Shown here piece by piece: positions 22,131 through 31,507 of a stretch of 33,979 bases of DNA. Numbering within the stretch: position 1 is the first letter of the stretch; each line of letters begins with the position of its first letter. The position numbers and the translations under genes are program-made. The notes under the pieces were generated by a model that was not told the origin of the DNA, ran no database searches, and saw only the letters and a list, made by a program, of their open reading frames with translations. The stretch is from Thermomucor indicae-seudaticae (taxonomy: Eukaryota; Mucoromycota; Mucoromycetes; Mucorales; Lichtheimiaceae), in NCBI GenBank assembly GCA_000787465.1, contig JSYX01000377.1:1-33979 (forward strand). Direction: 5' to 3'.

Positions 22131-22136
22131 TGGCAT
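21942..22136 (-). pseudogene. Tc1/mariner-like transposase N-terminal fragment
   Basis: A 64-residue minus-strand frame beginning MPLQDISNKKFVPREEYDDF and continuing CGRMMGMSEAGLSQSEIGRRL, the classic first helix-turn-helix of Tc1/mariner-type transposases (G-x-x-x-G-M-x-E-A-G-L-S-Q-x-x-I-x-R-x-L). After about residue 45 the similarity is lost, and no DDE/D catalytic block is visible downstream. A broken, immobile copy is the likely reading. Confidence 0.5.
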
Positions 22137-22364
22137 AGTGCTTTAACTTAAGAAAAACGCGAGAACGGGAAGGAAAACGAAAAGAGTTGACGAAAAAAGG
22201 CACGCTGAATTTTGGGTCTGACATGGTGACTGTTTCCAACTGCGCTTGAACTGGTGTCCATAGCCACTCGTCGTCGAAAACTCGTCGAAAATTATGCGAC
22301 GGCGGCGACTGAAAAGTGGATTCCTAGCGAACGTTCGCCGTAGTGTTGCTTCGAACAAGATCTC

Positions 22365-22824
22365 ATGCTGGCACTTGATATTTTTGAAGCCACCGTTAAA
22401 AAGCTTGCCTTTTGGCATCCATACGATAACATTAAGGAAGAAACATTCATCAAGCAGCACCTTGAATGCTTGATTGACGCATGTGTCAGTTCGATCGACG
22501 AAATACGTCATGTATAATACGCGTTCAATTTCACAAAGACAGAAATCAAATAGCAGCGTACAAGTTCCAATTGACAGCATCAACTGCAAAAGAGGAAAGC
22601 GAGATTGAGCGAGATTACGTGGCCTACATTGACCCGTCTCTGAGACCAACTTCGAGCTGGTCGTAGCAGAAGTCAAGACATCAAGCAAAAAGATGAATAA
22701 GGGCGAGTCTGATTTGGTGAAACTTGGAAAGACAATGAAAGCAATGATCGGCAAAAAAAGCTCTGCAGAAACCCAAGCATTACAAAGGCTTGTAACGCGT
22801 TTGAAATATTCTGTTAACAAGTGA
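22365..22824 (+). pseudogene. Frameshifted copy of a repeated mucoralean ORF family
   Basis: Coding traces run in three successive frames: 22365-22517 (DIFEATVKKLAFWHPYD), about 22520-22650 (LTASTAKEESEIERDYVAYI) and about 22651-22824 (FELVVAEVKTSSKKMNKGES; DLVKLGKTMKAMI). From memory, these blocks in this order resemble hypothetical proteins present in many copies in Mucorales genomes and probably spread with mobile elements; I cannot confirm this by search. The frame changes at about 22515 and 22650 and the early end show the copy is broken. The long minus-strand frame over the same bases is its antisense shadow. Confidence 0.5.
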
Positions 22825-23276
22825 CTATCAGCGTTGAAAATTGAAATAACAGCAACGGCGTGTGATATTGAATGCAACACACTTGTAACGTACAATAACG
22901 CTGTAAATGACATGCCGTTTAAATATGCTTTAATCCCGAATTGTTTTTGCAGTGAAAGGATGCGTGATACAGTAGTCATATTTAGTTTCATCTATCCACC
23001 AAATGAAAGAAAAAGGCGTTATAGTTATGTAACCATTGTCTCTGCAGCGTGTAAAAGCTTCCCTGTGGATATGATTACTAGTGCAATGCATTTACCTTTG
23101 TTATCGATAAGTCGTCATTAATAACCTCTCTTGGCAGAGATATAGGAAAAGAGCTCGCGCAGAGCAATGCACTTGCAAAAATCAGAGAGAGTGACTGTAA
23201 GTGAAACTGGGCGGGGGACGCGTAAGACGGTCCGAAACTGCATTTTCCTCAGCTCTTTATCCTCTCTCTCTCTCTC
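22825..23276. other. Right end of gene-poor block and proteasome promoter
   Basis: A 95-residue plus frame (22834-23121) with no recognised family follows the broken ORF copy and may belong to the same decayed unit. From about 23130 the sequence is the 5' region of the proteasome gene, ending in a pure TC tract directly before the start codon. Confidence 0.4.
23262..23276 (+). promoter_or_regulatory. TC tract abutting the proteasome start codon
   Basis: An uninterrupted CT dinucleotide run ends at the A of the start codon at 23277. Pyrimidine tracts of this sort mark transcription start regions in many filamentous fungi; here the leader could be very short. A comparable tract precedes the start at 30462. 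Confidence 0.5.
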
Positions 23277-24255
23277 ATGACAGACCGATACAGCTTCTCT
23301 CTTACTACATTCTCTCCTTCCGGAAAACTCGTGCAAATTGAATATGCGTTGAATGCCGTGTCTCAGGGCGTCACGAGCGTCGGCATCAAAGGTACCATCG
23401 AAAGAGTCCCATCGTATCATTAGTGTTCACGCTGAAAGACCACCCAGCTACGAATGGCGTCGTTATTGCGACCGAAAAGAAATCAGCATCCAATCTTGTA
23501 GACGACTCGACTTTAGAAAAGGTGGCCATGATTTGTGCCAACATTGGCATGGTGTATTCGGGCATGGGCCCTGATTTCCGAGTTTTGGTTAGCAAGGCAC
23601 GGAAAGCCGCTCAGCAGTATAAGCGTGTGTACATGGAGGAACCTCCAACCCGAATTCTGGTTCAAGAAGTAGCAGCCGTGATGCAGGAATACACACAGAG
23701 TGGGTAGGTTCATGGCAAGGTGCCCCCCTTTCGTGTTCTGTTATTGAAACTTCCTCGACCAGTGGTGTTCGCCCGTTTGGTGTATCCCTTCTCATCATTG
23801 GATATGACGATGTGAGCGGACCATCGCTGTACCAGGTGGATCCATCTGGATCCTACTGGGCTTGGAAGGCAAGCGCAATCGGTAAAAACATGATTAATGC
23901 GAAGACGTTCTTGGAGAAACGGTATGCGAAATGAAACACGTATCAAAGACATACCAATATAACCAGAACCATCGATTAGATATAACGAGGAAATGGAGCT
24001 CGAGGACGCTGTACATACCGCTATTCTAACAGTAAGCAATTGATTTGTTGTCGTGAAAAACCAAACGTCCTGAGCCATTTCCCGTATAAATAGCTCAAAG
24101 AAGGCTTCGAAGGCCAAATGACGGAACACAGCCTCGAAATCGGCATCATCGGCGAAAGCACTGTTGGAGTTTATGGTGGTGAGAGAAAGAAGATGCCTTT
24201 GTTTAGAAAACTAAGCTTGAACGAAATCCGAGATTACTTGGCCAACATTGCTTGA
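23277..24255 (+). CDS. psma2: 20S proteasome subunit alpha-2
   Basis: Structural alpha-ring subunit of the 20S proteasome (yeast Pre8), in cytosol and nucleus. Exons: 23277-23391, 23448-23703, 23763-23921, 23980-24031, 24094-24255 (247 aa; human 234). The alpha-type N-terminal gate helix is present ([20 protein letters not shown]). Then come [34 protein letters not shown] [10 protein letters not shown] with [13 protein letters not shown], and [40 protein letters not shown]. The C-terminus has a short fungal-type insertion ([13 protein letters not shown]) before [13 protein letters not shown]. Its stop lies 50 bases from the end of the convergent USP30-type gene, so two ubiquitin-system genes are tail to tail. 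Confidence 0.96.
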
Positions 24256-24304
24256 TCGAACTTTTACATTCTCATGTGAATAATCGTTTTATTCCAGAGT
24301 TTCT

Positions 24305-26578
24305 CTATACATCCCTTTCATAAAATAGCATGTATGCCTCACTTGCCAGGACGGTGTCAATGTCGACTTCTTCTATGACCTCATCGCTGCATCTCCAGAA
24401 TTTAGAAGGTGGTTCTGCGCCGTCTTCGCTATATGGTCTGCGCACATCGTGTCCTGTTGGTAACTTTTTGCGTCTGTAGGTGATAAAATGACCGGATTCG
24501 TGTCCTCCATAATGTACTATGACCGCATTTAACCTGTAAGGAATCGACCGCGTAGTTGGTATACTGAGGGACGGGAGAGCATTGTGAATCAAGCGTTGAT
24601 CTTCATCGTCTTTTGATGCAAGCGCTACACTTAGACCATCGCGTCCGTGAACGAAACGGTGGCCAGCTGCCATGTTCCGAAGGTACACGAGACTGGTTTT
24701 GCTTGTACGCGTTGGTTGAGATGTCGAGCTGGTCGGACGAGGTGAACTGAGCGCAGCGGTAGGATCAGAAGTATTCAAGAACCCGTTTGTTGTGTATGGG
24801 GCCAAATCGAGATATTCTGGAAACTTTACATTGCAGTGATTCTTTTGTACAATGCCAGATGGATGGTACACAGAGCGCGACAGATGGAGACACAATGTTT
24901 TCGGTGGATTAGCAAACATTGTCTGCTTAGTCGTGCAAGACGTTGCCTTTGGCTGGATTAATGGGATGCCCGGCTTGCAGCAAAAACAGATATCAGCTAA
25001 CCAAGAACACATAGCAAGCTAGCTGCGAACTCACCAAAGATGCCTCGACGTTGTATTGTATCGCGTCTTTAAGGATTCGTATTTTACCTTTCAAGTCTTC
25101 TAGAGCTTCCACAGATGCAGTTCCAGATGCTTCAGCTGCTTGCAGCTCTTGCGTCAATGCCTCTAGCGTCGTGATCAAGGTACATTTTCGACAGCGGAAG
25201 TCGGTAAGGACGTCAACCTTAGTATATGTATCGATACAACTCTGCAGAGTACAAGAGGCCTGTCCAACTAAGGTGTAAGCTGATATATACATAGCGCTAC
25301 GGACTTGCACCATTACCGTTTGTGGTACTGTTAGGGATATATTGTCAAAAGTATTGTGACGAATAGGCGCCTAACAGAATCATTAAGGATCCCATAAGCA
25401 GCAAAGTTCAAGAAAAGACTTACAGTGTATCCGCACTTCATGCAGCTGATTTTCGTTGCTGCCAAACCGGTAAATGGACTTCTTGGTCGGCGTCGCCGTG
25501 GCCGCAAATGACCGCCTATTGTAGACACTGAGAACTGGCTCCACATGGATCCAACTGTGCCAATGGAGGACATGGACGCGGTCTCGAAATTATCCAGAGC
25601 AGCAGGTGTGTTATAACCGGATTCCTAATTCATGCGTGAGGAAGGATTACACGAAACGCCTGTGTATTCCGCTTACGCTTTCAGACGCCATTGTTCTGAT
25701 CGTCCCTACATCTAACAATGATGGCGGTACATTGTCGCGATATTGGATTTCTTCTTCGGATGTCAATGCGTGCGAAATTATTTGAAAAAGTTCCTGAGCG
25801 TCCTGTTGCACATATTGGTTCATACACACACCCCCACTAATGATTGACGCAGCAGTTTTGGTTACCTGTTGTTCTCGATTGATTGTCCCGTTGGTTTTAC
25901 GCTCCAGTGCACGAATAATTTCGACAGGTGCTATAGACCGAGGCCGCGACAAAGGCTGATTCAGCACTATATATATACCGTCAAGATAAACAAAAAGGAC
26001 CGTAGCGTCGACGACACTATATTAAGCTCACATTCAATGGTCTTGTAGAGCGCGTAAGCTACTGACTGCAGAATAAATTCGTCCGTGGGCTCAACCGGTC
26101 CTTCAAGATCATCCAAACGTTGGTCTACCCGTTCCACCTATCCAAGCAAAGCTTTGCCTGTCGTATCCACAAATTCTCAAACAAATTAAGGTAATGCTCA
26201 TACCAAGTAAGATCGCAGCGACGCCAGAGTTGCCAGAGCCTAATGACCACAATGTCAAACTATTGTTCTTTCGGAGCGACCCGATTAAGCCAGCTTACTT
26301 GCAACACCGAATTAACAAAGCATGAGTTGCCCGTATTCACCAGGCCCATGACGTACCGCCCGTCTCGTTCTAGCAAACGGGTGGCCGAGTTCGTTAGTGA
26401 AAGGAAATGAAACCATGGGATCAGTCTTTATACCCTTTAAAAGCTTCGTCTTTATTCGTCGTCTCCTTCGACGTTGAGCGTCGGTTGCACCACTAGACAA
26501 TGCATATCCAGATGCTGCCAAAGCCAGACCGGCTACTGCGGCAATGGCCGGTATGTGGTAATTGGAAGACGAAGCCAT
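24305..26578 (-). CDS. USP30-type mitochondrial outer-membrane deubiquitinase
   Basis: Ubiquitin-specific protease related to animal USP30 and yeast Ubp16. Minus-strand exons: 26578-26434, 26369-26299, 26239-26204, 26137-26032, 25966-25677, 25624-25424, 25370-25035, 24973-24305 (617 aa; human USP30 517). An N-terminal membrane helix (about 10-28) is followed by an Arg-rich stop (QRRRRRRIK), fitting outer-membrane anchoring. Catalytic blocks: GLVNTGNSCFVNSVLQ with C65; NQYVQQDAQELFQII; SCMKCGY and CRKC as zinc-finger cysteines; LCLHLSRSVYHPSG; and VHYGGHESGHFITYRR with H557. The third residue is in FWRCSDEV, where S591 aligns with the serine of the unusual USP30 Cys-His-Ser triad. Probable role: removing ubiquitin from mitochondrial or peroxisomal surfaces. 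Divergent from the GTPase gene, 254 bases between starts. Confidence 0.92.
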
Positions 26579-26832
26579 GCTTTATATATAATAACGGCTT
26601 AGCCGAGTGGTGGTGGTGGAAAAAAGAGAGAGAGAGAAGAGGCGGAGAGTATCGGAGCAAACTGTGGCACAATTTTTTCAACACATGTGGAAAGGGAGTA
26701 AGAGAGACAAAAGGTGCGTGGACCGTGGTTTTCATCACCGTTAAAGGGGAACCCCTCTCTTTAAAGAAGGATGTAGAGTGCAAGCCTCATGCTTCTTTTT
26801 TCCCTTTTTCTCTCTTTCTTCCCCTCCATCTT
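26579..26832. promoter_or_regulatory. Divergent promoter, USP30-type / GTPase
   Basis: The 254 bases between the divergent starts contain a GGT run and a GA tract near 26600-26645 and a pyrimidine-rich stretch (about 26790-26830) leading to the plus-strand start. No TATA box in a canonical position was seen. Confidence 0.45.
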
Positions 26833-27850
26833 ATGTGGCTCGCTCGGAAGCTTTCTATTTTACGTAGTCAGGATTTAAAGTTCAAGTCGTCCAAAGCAGT
26901 TAAAGAAGTACGCCCTTCCCGCTCATTTTCGTTAAGCGTACTTTCAACAAAGACGGAGGTGGTATGTGTATTTTCGAAAATTCTGGTAGGACCAGCGCCT
27001 CTTATATATGTATCTTTAGGACAAGCTTGTGCCGTTGGTTGTAGGTGTATTTGGTGCATCCAAAGTCGGCAAAACAACGCTGATTCGATCGATCTCAAAA
27101 GGCAAGTGTTCTTGTGTAGGGTCAACCTATAGCCACGTACTAATTAGCCGATATCACACGCACACAACACAGAGGGTGGATTCCAGGATGTGGCGGTGCG
27201 ATCTCCGGTTATCCTCACAGAGTTTGACAGTTCCGTAATCCAAGCAGGGGTATGGTTCATACTAGTTTTCGGAGAAGCGCCAGTATTTATTTACCTTGCA
27301 TGCTTGCTCACAGTCTATACAAGGGGCCCTCGTATGTTACGATACGACCAATCGCGACTCCATGGACTGCTTACCGGAAATACTAAGTAAGGAAGTCCAG
27401 CCGCGACGCAAAAAAATTGTAAGCTGGAAGGAACTCAAACCCGTTCCAGATGTGATGGCCTCGCAAAGTATTCCGTGTTACTTGATAGGATTAAAGTCTG
27501 ACATGACTTCGAAACGCCAAGTAAATTGGCAGCTGGCTCAAGACTTGGCACAGTTGTTTAGCATCGAACTGTACGAAGTGCAGTTATCGACAAGCCAAGG
27601 AATCGATACAGCACGCAACATCTATGATCGTTTCGTACGATACTGTGCCAACGAATGTAATAAGCGACTTGTTTCGAAAAGAGCACCAGCCACCAAGCGG
27701 TTATCCATGTTGCCAGCGCCTGAGCCAAGTTTTAGCACACCTCAACAGCGGTCAATCCCAAAACGCCAACCTAGTATTTCGAAGCGTAACAGTAGTAGCA
27801 ACAACAACAACCGAGTCTCACTTCAACGCCTATCACGTAACAGCAGGTAG
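26833..27850 (+). CDS. Divergent Ras-like small GTPase with long basic tail
   Basis: Exons: 26833-26961, 27020-27101, 27173-27249, 27314-27850 (274 aa). A basic N-terminal extension of about 45 residues precedes a clear P-loop, GASKVGKTT (55-63). After it, VRSPVILTEFDSS replaces the usual strand leading to DxxG, so the G3 motif is lost or altered; ALVCYDTTNRDS matches the fold strand before G4; G4 is LIGLKSDM rather than NKxD. The C-terminus is long, Ser/Asn-rich and basic (KRQPSISKRNSSSNNNN, QRLSRNSR) and lacks a CAAX box, so no prenyl anchor. Intron 2 (27102-27172) uses a GC donor, AG|GCAAGT, the only way found to keep the frame. Role inferred: signalling or polarity GTPase, possibly weakly hydrolysing. 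A RasGEF gene follows 85 bases downstream. Confidence 0.75.
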
Positions 27851-27935
27851 GATATTCCAGGCGCGCGCCCACCAAAGCTCGGTATTTGTTGCAAAGTAAC
27901 AGAAAAAACTTAACCCAGCGTTGTTCAGCGGCACA

Positions 27936-29629
27936 ATGTCTTTGGTAGCCCTTTCAGTCCACGATATTCTTGACGACATCTTACTCCCTGACTCTGCGCC
28001 AACAACAAGTAAAATTCTCTCCTCCCTAAAAAGGAACCCCCGGACAACCCGACCTAATGTTCATGTTGTTACTAGGCATCCATTATTTCATTGTATTTTT
28101 CCGCAAGTTTATGCGTCCGCGAGACCTTGCCACGATTCTGTTCGAGAGGTGAGATGGTTTGTTTCTAAAGGAATCCTGAAGAATGGTAGAAACTGAACGT
28201 TTTAAGATTTGAGCGTGATTGCTCCTCCTCTTCCTCCGAGCCATCCGATATCCCTACACAGCAACAAGAAAGGTAATGTCCCCTTATAGAAAGATGCCCC
28301 AAGGGGTAGTAGTAGTAGAAGTAGCCCAAGCTGATCCAAGTTTATTTTGCAGGATTCGCTCGATGCTCTGCTTCTGGTTATCGCATTACTGGTGTGATTT
28401 CCACTCACATCAAACTCGGCAGATCATGCAGCAGTTTCTATGCCGTCTGTCTTCACGAAGCGAGTTGCGAGCCATGTGTGATGTGCTGATACCGCTTGTA
28501 TCCAGGGACCCGCCTATCCGAGACCCGGATGCAGGGTGGGCACTGACGGACCAAGACGATGATATCCGACCTAACAGGAATCTAAAAAAGGACAGTGGAT
28601 ACTCGGATGCCTTTCGCTGGCCCAGTCGCGCTGTTTTTGGGATGATGACGGATCAGTTGCCGCCGACAAGCCTGGACGAGTACACCGCGTGTTTCCTCAC
28701 ACAGGTGTCTGTGACCACGATGGCGGAGCAGTTGACATGGGTCGAAGCACAACTGTTTCGCAAGTTGGAGGTTTGTGGTTTTCTTCATCCGAGGATAAAC
28801 ATGCCGGAAAATGGCTTAGCAAGACATGATCGTATAGCCTCGGGATTTTCTGCGGTACCTGTGGTCCAATGCCAGGAATGCTTTGGTGATATCCGAATGG
28901 CACAGCAACTTTGTTGCGACCTGGACCTATGTCATGTGCACTAGTCCTTTCCGAATTGCTGGACGAGCAGCGGCAGTCGTTGAGAAACTGCTGTGCATTG
29001 CTGAGGTTTGTTCTGCAATAAGAACATCAACGTTAAGCTCTATATTCACTTCTATATGTTGCCAGAAACTGTGTGAGCTACGTAACTACAATACTCTGGC
29101 GGCCGTCCTTGTAGGACTCCAGAAATCAAATGCAATGTACAAAGCTTGCGATAGGGATATTGCATGTAAACGATACGAAGCGCTTGAAGAAGAGCTTGAA
29201 AGGTAGACACAGATTTTTGATACATGCAGCCGCCGCCGCCTCATGCTAAATTGTTGCGATAGATCGCACGGCGAATGGCGCTCTGAAAAGCCAATGATTC
29301 CACATCTGTAAGTCCTTTCTTTCCTGGGCCGTACGCGCAAAGTACTGAAAGTTATATACAGTACATATTGCAAAAGCGTCTTGTCATCGTTGGACAACGA
29401 AAGCAATGACGTCGTTTGCTGGGACAAGTTTGCCAGTATGGGAGATTGCATTGACAGAATCCTCCAGTTGCAATACCCAGGTTACTTTATGCTGGAACCG
29501 AATCCAGACGTCTTGACATTCATTGCAAGCGGACGCAAGTGGGTAGACAAGGTAAATGAAAGGAACGCTTCCGTACAGTTCACGTCATATTCACTCGTAC
29601 CCTTTCTTCAGTCTATCATACCAGAGTAA
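27936..29629 (+). CDS. Short Ras guanine-nucleotide exchange factor (CDC25/RasGEF)
   Basis: Exons: 27936-28008, 28076-28148, 28207-28272, 28353-28770, 28838-29005, 29066-29202, 29263-29307, 29362-29629 (415 aa). An N-terminal REM/RasGEF_N-like part (FFRKFMRPRDLATILFERFE, then FWLSHYWCDF) is followed by a catalytic CDC25 domain: AEQLTWVEAQLFRKL, PRDFLRYLWSNARNA, NFVATWTYV (from N234), GRAAAVVEKLLCIAEKLCEL, RNYNTLAAVLVGLQKS (from R272), EKPMIPHLTYCKSVL. These match the order of Sos/Cdc25 helices including the strongly conserved L-x-x-L-x-N-[FY]-N-[ST]-L core. It lacks the SH3 and long N-terminal regions of yeast Cdc25, so it resembles a minimal exchange factor. The promoter must lie in the 85 bases after the GTPase gene. 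An in-frame Met at 27921 is an alternative start. Confidence 0.88.
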
Positions 29630-30461
29630 CAGTGTCTTGAAGATATACATATATACATAAACTATTGAGTTACCACTACTATCTATCTACTTAATAAATA
29701 TTTTGATACGAAAACGTCTTTGGCGAAGCGGCTCTCAGTATGGCCTTCGGCCGACAACTGTATCGAATGACGCGAAAAGAGAAAACGAAGGGACACTTTA
29801 GTGTGGGCAAGAAAGGATCGACAGAGCAAAAGTCAGCATGGCGCCTCTAATAGCCACTAGCTGAAGAGGGACGCGTTATCGGTAACCTGATAAAGGTAGT
29901 CTCTTTAAAAGTGGTTTGGGCCTTCGGAACCAGCTCGTTGTCACCTTATCGAAGGACAATTGGTTGAAAGGAACGTGTGTTGCACAACCATTATTAAGTG
30001 GCCAAGTGGTACAACAGCTAGAGAACAGACCTTCGTGTCACTCAATCACTCTCCGTGGATTGTTGTCCAGGGCCACTATGGCACCCTTTGGAATGGTACA
30101 CATCGAACACTCGTGGTATCGCAAGAAATAAGGTGATTTTTGCAGAGTCATGGGTTCACTTTTGATGACGCGCGACGATGATGACGACAATATCTTTTGC
30201 AGAGCGCGGAAGGGATTCTGTTGGCGGATAGCATCCACTGAATGACTTGTGTAGTCGCTTTGTCGATACGCTAATGACTAGCTATTGACTGGGAGATCGC
30301 TATTTTTTTTGGGTTTTGCTTGCACAGAGCATGCGGCTCATCTGGTCACACCTGCATAAGCTTTTTCCACTCAGCAGCTTTTAAAAGAAAAGCGCAGACT
30401 GGGAAAGATTAAGGTTCAAACTTTTCTCTCTCTTTTCTCTTCTTCTCACTCCCTCTCTCTA
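29630..30461. other. Intergenic region RasGEF to 30462 gene
   Basis: 832 bases without a supported gene. A 66-residue minus frame (30238-30038) starts MDAIRQQNPFRALQKILSSS, which looks like a mitochondrial presequence, and includes YHECSMCTIPKGA, but no partner exon was found. The right end is a long CT tract (about 30420-30461) leading to the next start. Confidence 0.4.
30038..30238 (-). CDS. Possible small protein with presequence-like N-terminus
   Basis: A 66-residue minus-strand frame, MDAIRQQNPFRALQKILSSS at its start (amphipathic, Arg/Ser-rich) and ending with PKGAIVALDNNPRRVIE. Cys at CSMC could pair. No family match is recognised and no intron evidence supports it. If real it would diverge from the gene at 30462. 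Confidence 0.2.
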   Translation of the reverse strand: MDAIRQQNPFRALQKILSSSSSRVIKSEPMTLQKSPYFLRYHECSMCTIPKGAIVALDNNPRRVIE

Positions 30462-30935
30462 ATGGAGACCTGCGTGATTTCTTACAGCTCGCTTGGAAAG
30501 AGTGAGAAACGACATACGAATGAGCTTCACCGTCGACTTTCGCGGTGTCCTGCCACGTCGTTATCGGACCTTATCCCTGTTGCCACCGCCGCCCTGAAAG
30601 AATCGTCGTCGTCTTTTGACGTTCAGGAGGACACGCCTTTTGCGCGCGCACTCGCCAAGGTCCGTGTGCAGATCCAGACCCGACGACTCAAGGAAAAGTA
30701 TCTGGGCCACGAGTGGATCCGACTTGCGCTGGGCTTGCCTGTGGATGAGAGCTTCATCAATGACCCGAAGCACTATCTGAGCAACAACCGTCAAAAAAAG
30801 ATCCAGTTGAACGGTCGTACAGGCGAGATTGCGACTTGGTATGAATGGCGGTTTAACAAAAAGGCGTTCTCGATGGATGAAATCGAATCCAAAGTGGATA
30901 GGTTAAGGAAAATGAAGCTACAACACCGCCAGTAA
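30462..30935 (+). CDS. Orphan intronless protein, 157 aa
   Basis: Single open frame of 157 residues directly after a long CT-rich leader (about 30420-30461), which supports the start. A Ser-rich first third (SSLGKSEKRHTNEL; LKESSSSFDV) precedes a compact, well-formed second half: FARALAKVRVQIQTRRLKEK, HEWIRLALGLPVDESFINDP, QLNGRTGEIATWYEWRFN, and a basic helical end (SKVDRLRKMKLQHR). No family is recognised. Cytosolic or nuclear is likely, since there is no signal peptide or membrane segment. Codon use and Trp/Tyr content look like a real gene. Intronless structure is unusual in this window, shared only with the F-box gene. Confidence 0.7.
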   Translation: METCVISYSSLGKSEKRHTNELHRRLSRCPATSLSDLIPVATAALKESSSSFDVQEDTPFARALAKVRVQIQTRRLKEKYLGHEWIRLALGLPVDESFINDPKHYLSNNRQKKIQLNGRTGEIATWYEWRFNKKAFSMDEIESKVDRLRKMKLQHRQ

Positions 30936-31507
30936 GAGAATAATACCCTGTCCTTTATATCTTGCGCTGCCCTTTGTATATTCCCCCCAGTCGTCTCAAT
31001 AGTGTTGAAATTTATGTACATAAACCTCCCTCTTCCCTGTTGTAATCCGCTGTCCCCCCTGTAAGTTGCTCTATGCTAGCCACTCTTTTGGGCTGGTCTT
31101 CTTTTTATCACGAAACAATAAAAGCCAGTTTGATCGACAACCAAATGTTTGTTTGTCACGACACCCAAAGCTTGCCCATGCGTGAAATCCTTGGATCGAC
31201 AAGAAATGTTTGTTTCTTATGAGTCCTCCAAGTCAGCAAAGCCTGCCCGTGCATGAAATCCTTGGTCACTTGTACAAATATTAATCACTCCTTTAGGGAT
31301 ACAGCCTATCAAAACGACATTTCATAAAAAAGGATAGACAGGCACGAACCCCTCCTTGTTGTGCCTCAGAACACGGGGCCTTCTATGCCAAGTAGATATA
31401 TACACTGAAGAATCCGTTGGCTTTCTTTAAAGAATCAAATAGCCCAGTCTTCCTTGGCGTGTTACGATTAAAAAGTGAGACGAGAACGAATAAATAGAAA
31501 AAGAAAT
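30936..31507. other. Intergenic region with tandem imperfect duplication
   Basis: 3' flanks of two convergent genes. It contains an AATAAA at about 31117 suited to polyadenylation of the plus-strand gene, and the duplicated block at 31143-31265 listed below. No coding evidence. Confidence 0.6.
31143..31265. repeat. Tandem imperfect direct repeat
   Basis: Two copies, 31143-31194 and 31204-31265, share a left part AAATGTTTGTTT and a right part GAAATCCTTGG preceded by AAAGCYTGCCCRTGCRTG. The middles differ in length and sequence. This looks like an old tandem duplication; the unit is AT-rich at the left and GC-richer at the right. Confidence 0.75.

Noticed and set aside
22143..22991. 282-residue minus-strand open frame, the longest on that strand in the gene-poor block
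   Set aside because: It lies antisense over the frameshifted plus-strand ORF copy, has the skewed hydrophobic composition of an antisense frame and shows no domain.
25273..25321. Candidate 49-base intron within exon 7 of the USP30-type gene
   Set aside because: Donor and acceptor phases disagree, whereas reading straight through keeps the frame and gives a complete exon length.
26596..26611. tRNA-like A-box look-alike (GGCTTAGCCGAGTGGT)
   Set aside because: No B-box, anticodon arm or acceptor stem can be formed downstream; the sequence runs into GGT and GA repeats.
26500..26832. Upstream extension of the GTPase frame (Met at 26500)
   Set aside because: It would overlap the first coding exon of the divergent USP30-type gene and is low-complexity (Trp run, Lys/Glu/Arg run); the Met at 26833 after a pyrimidine tract is preferred.
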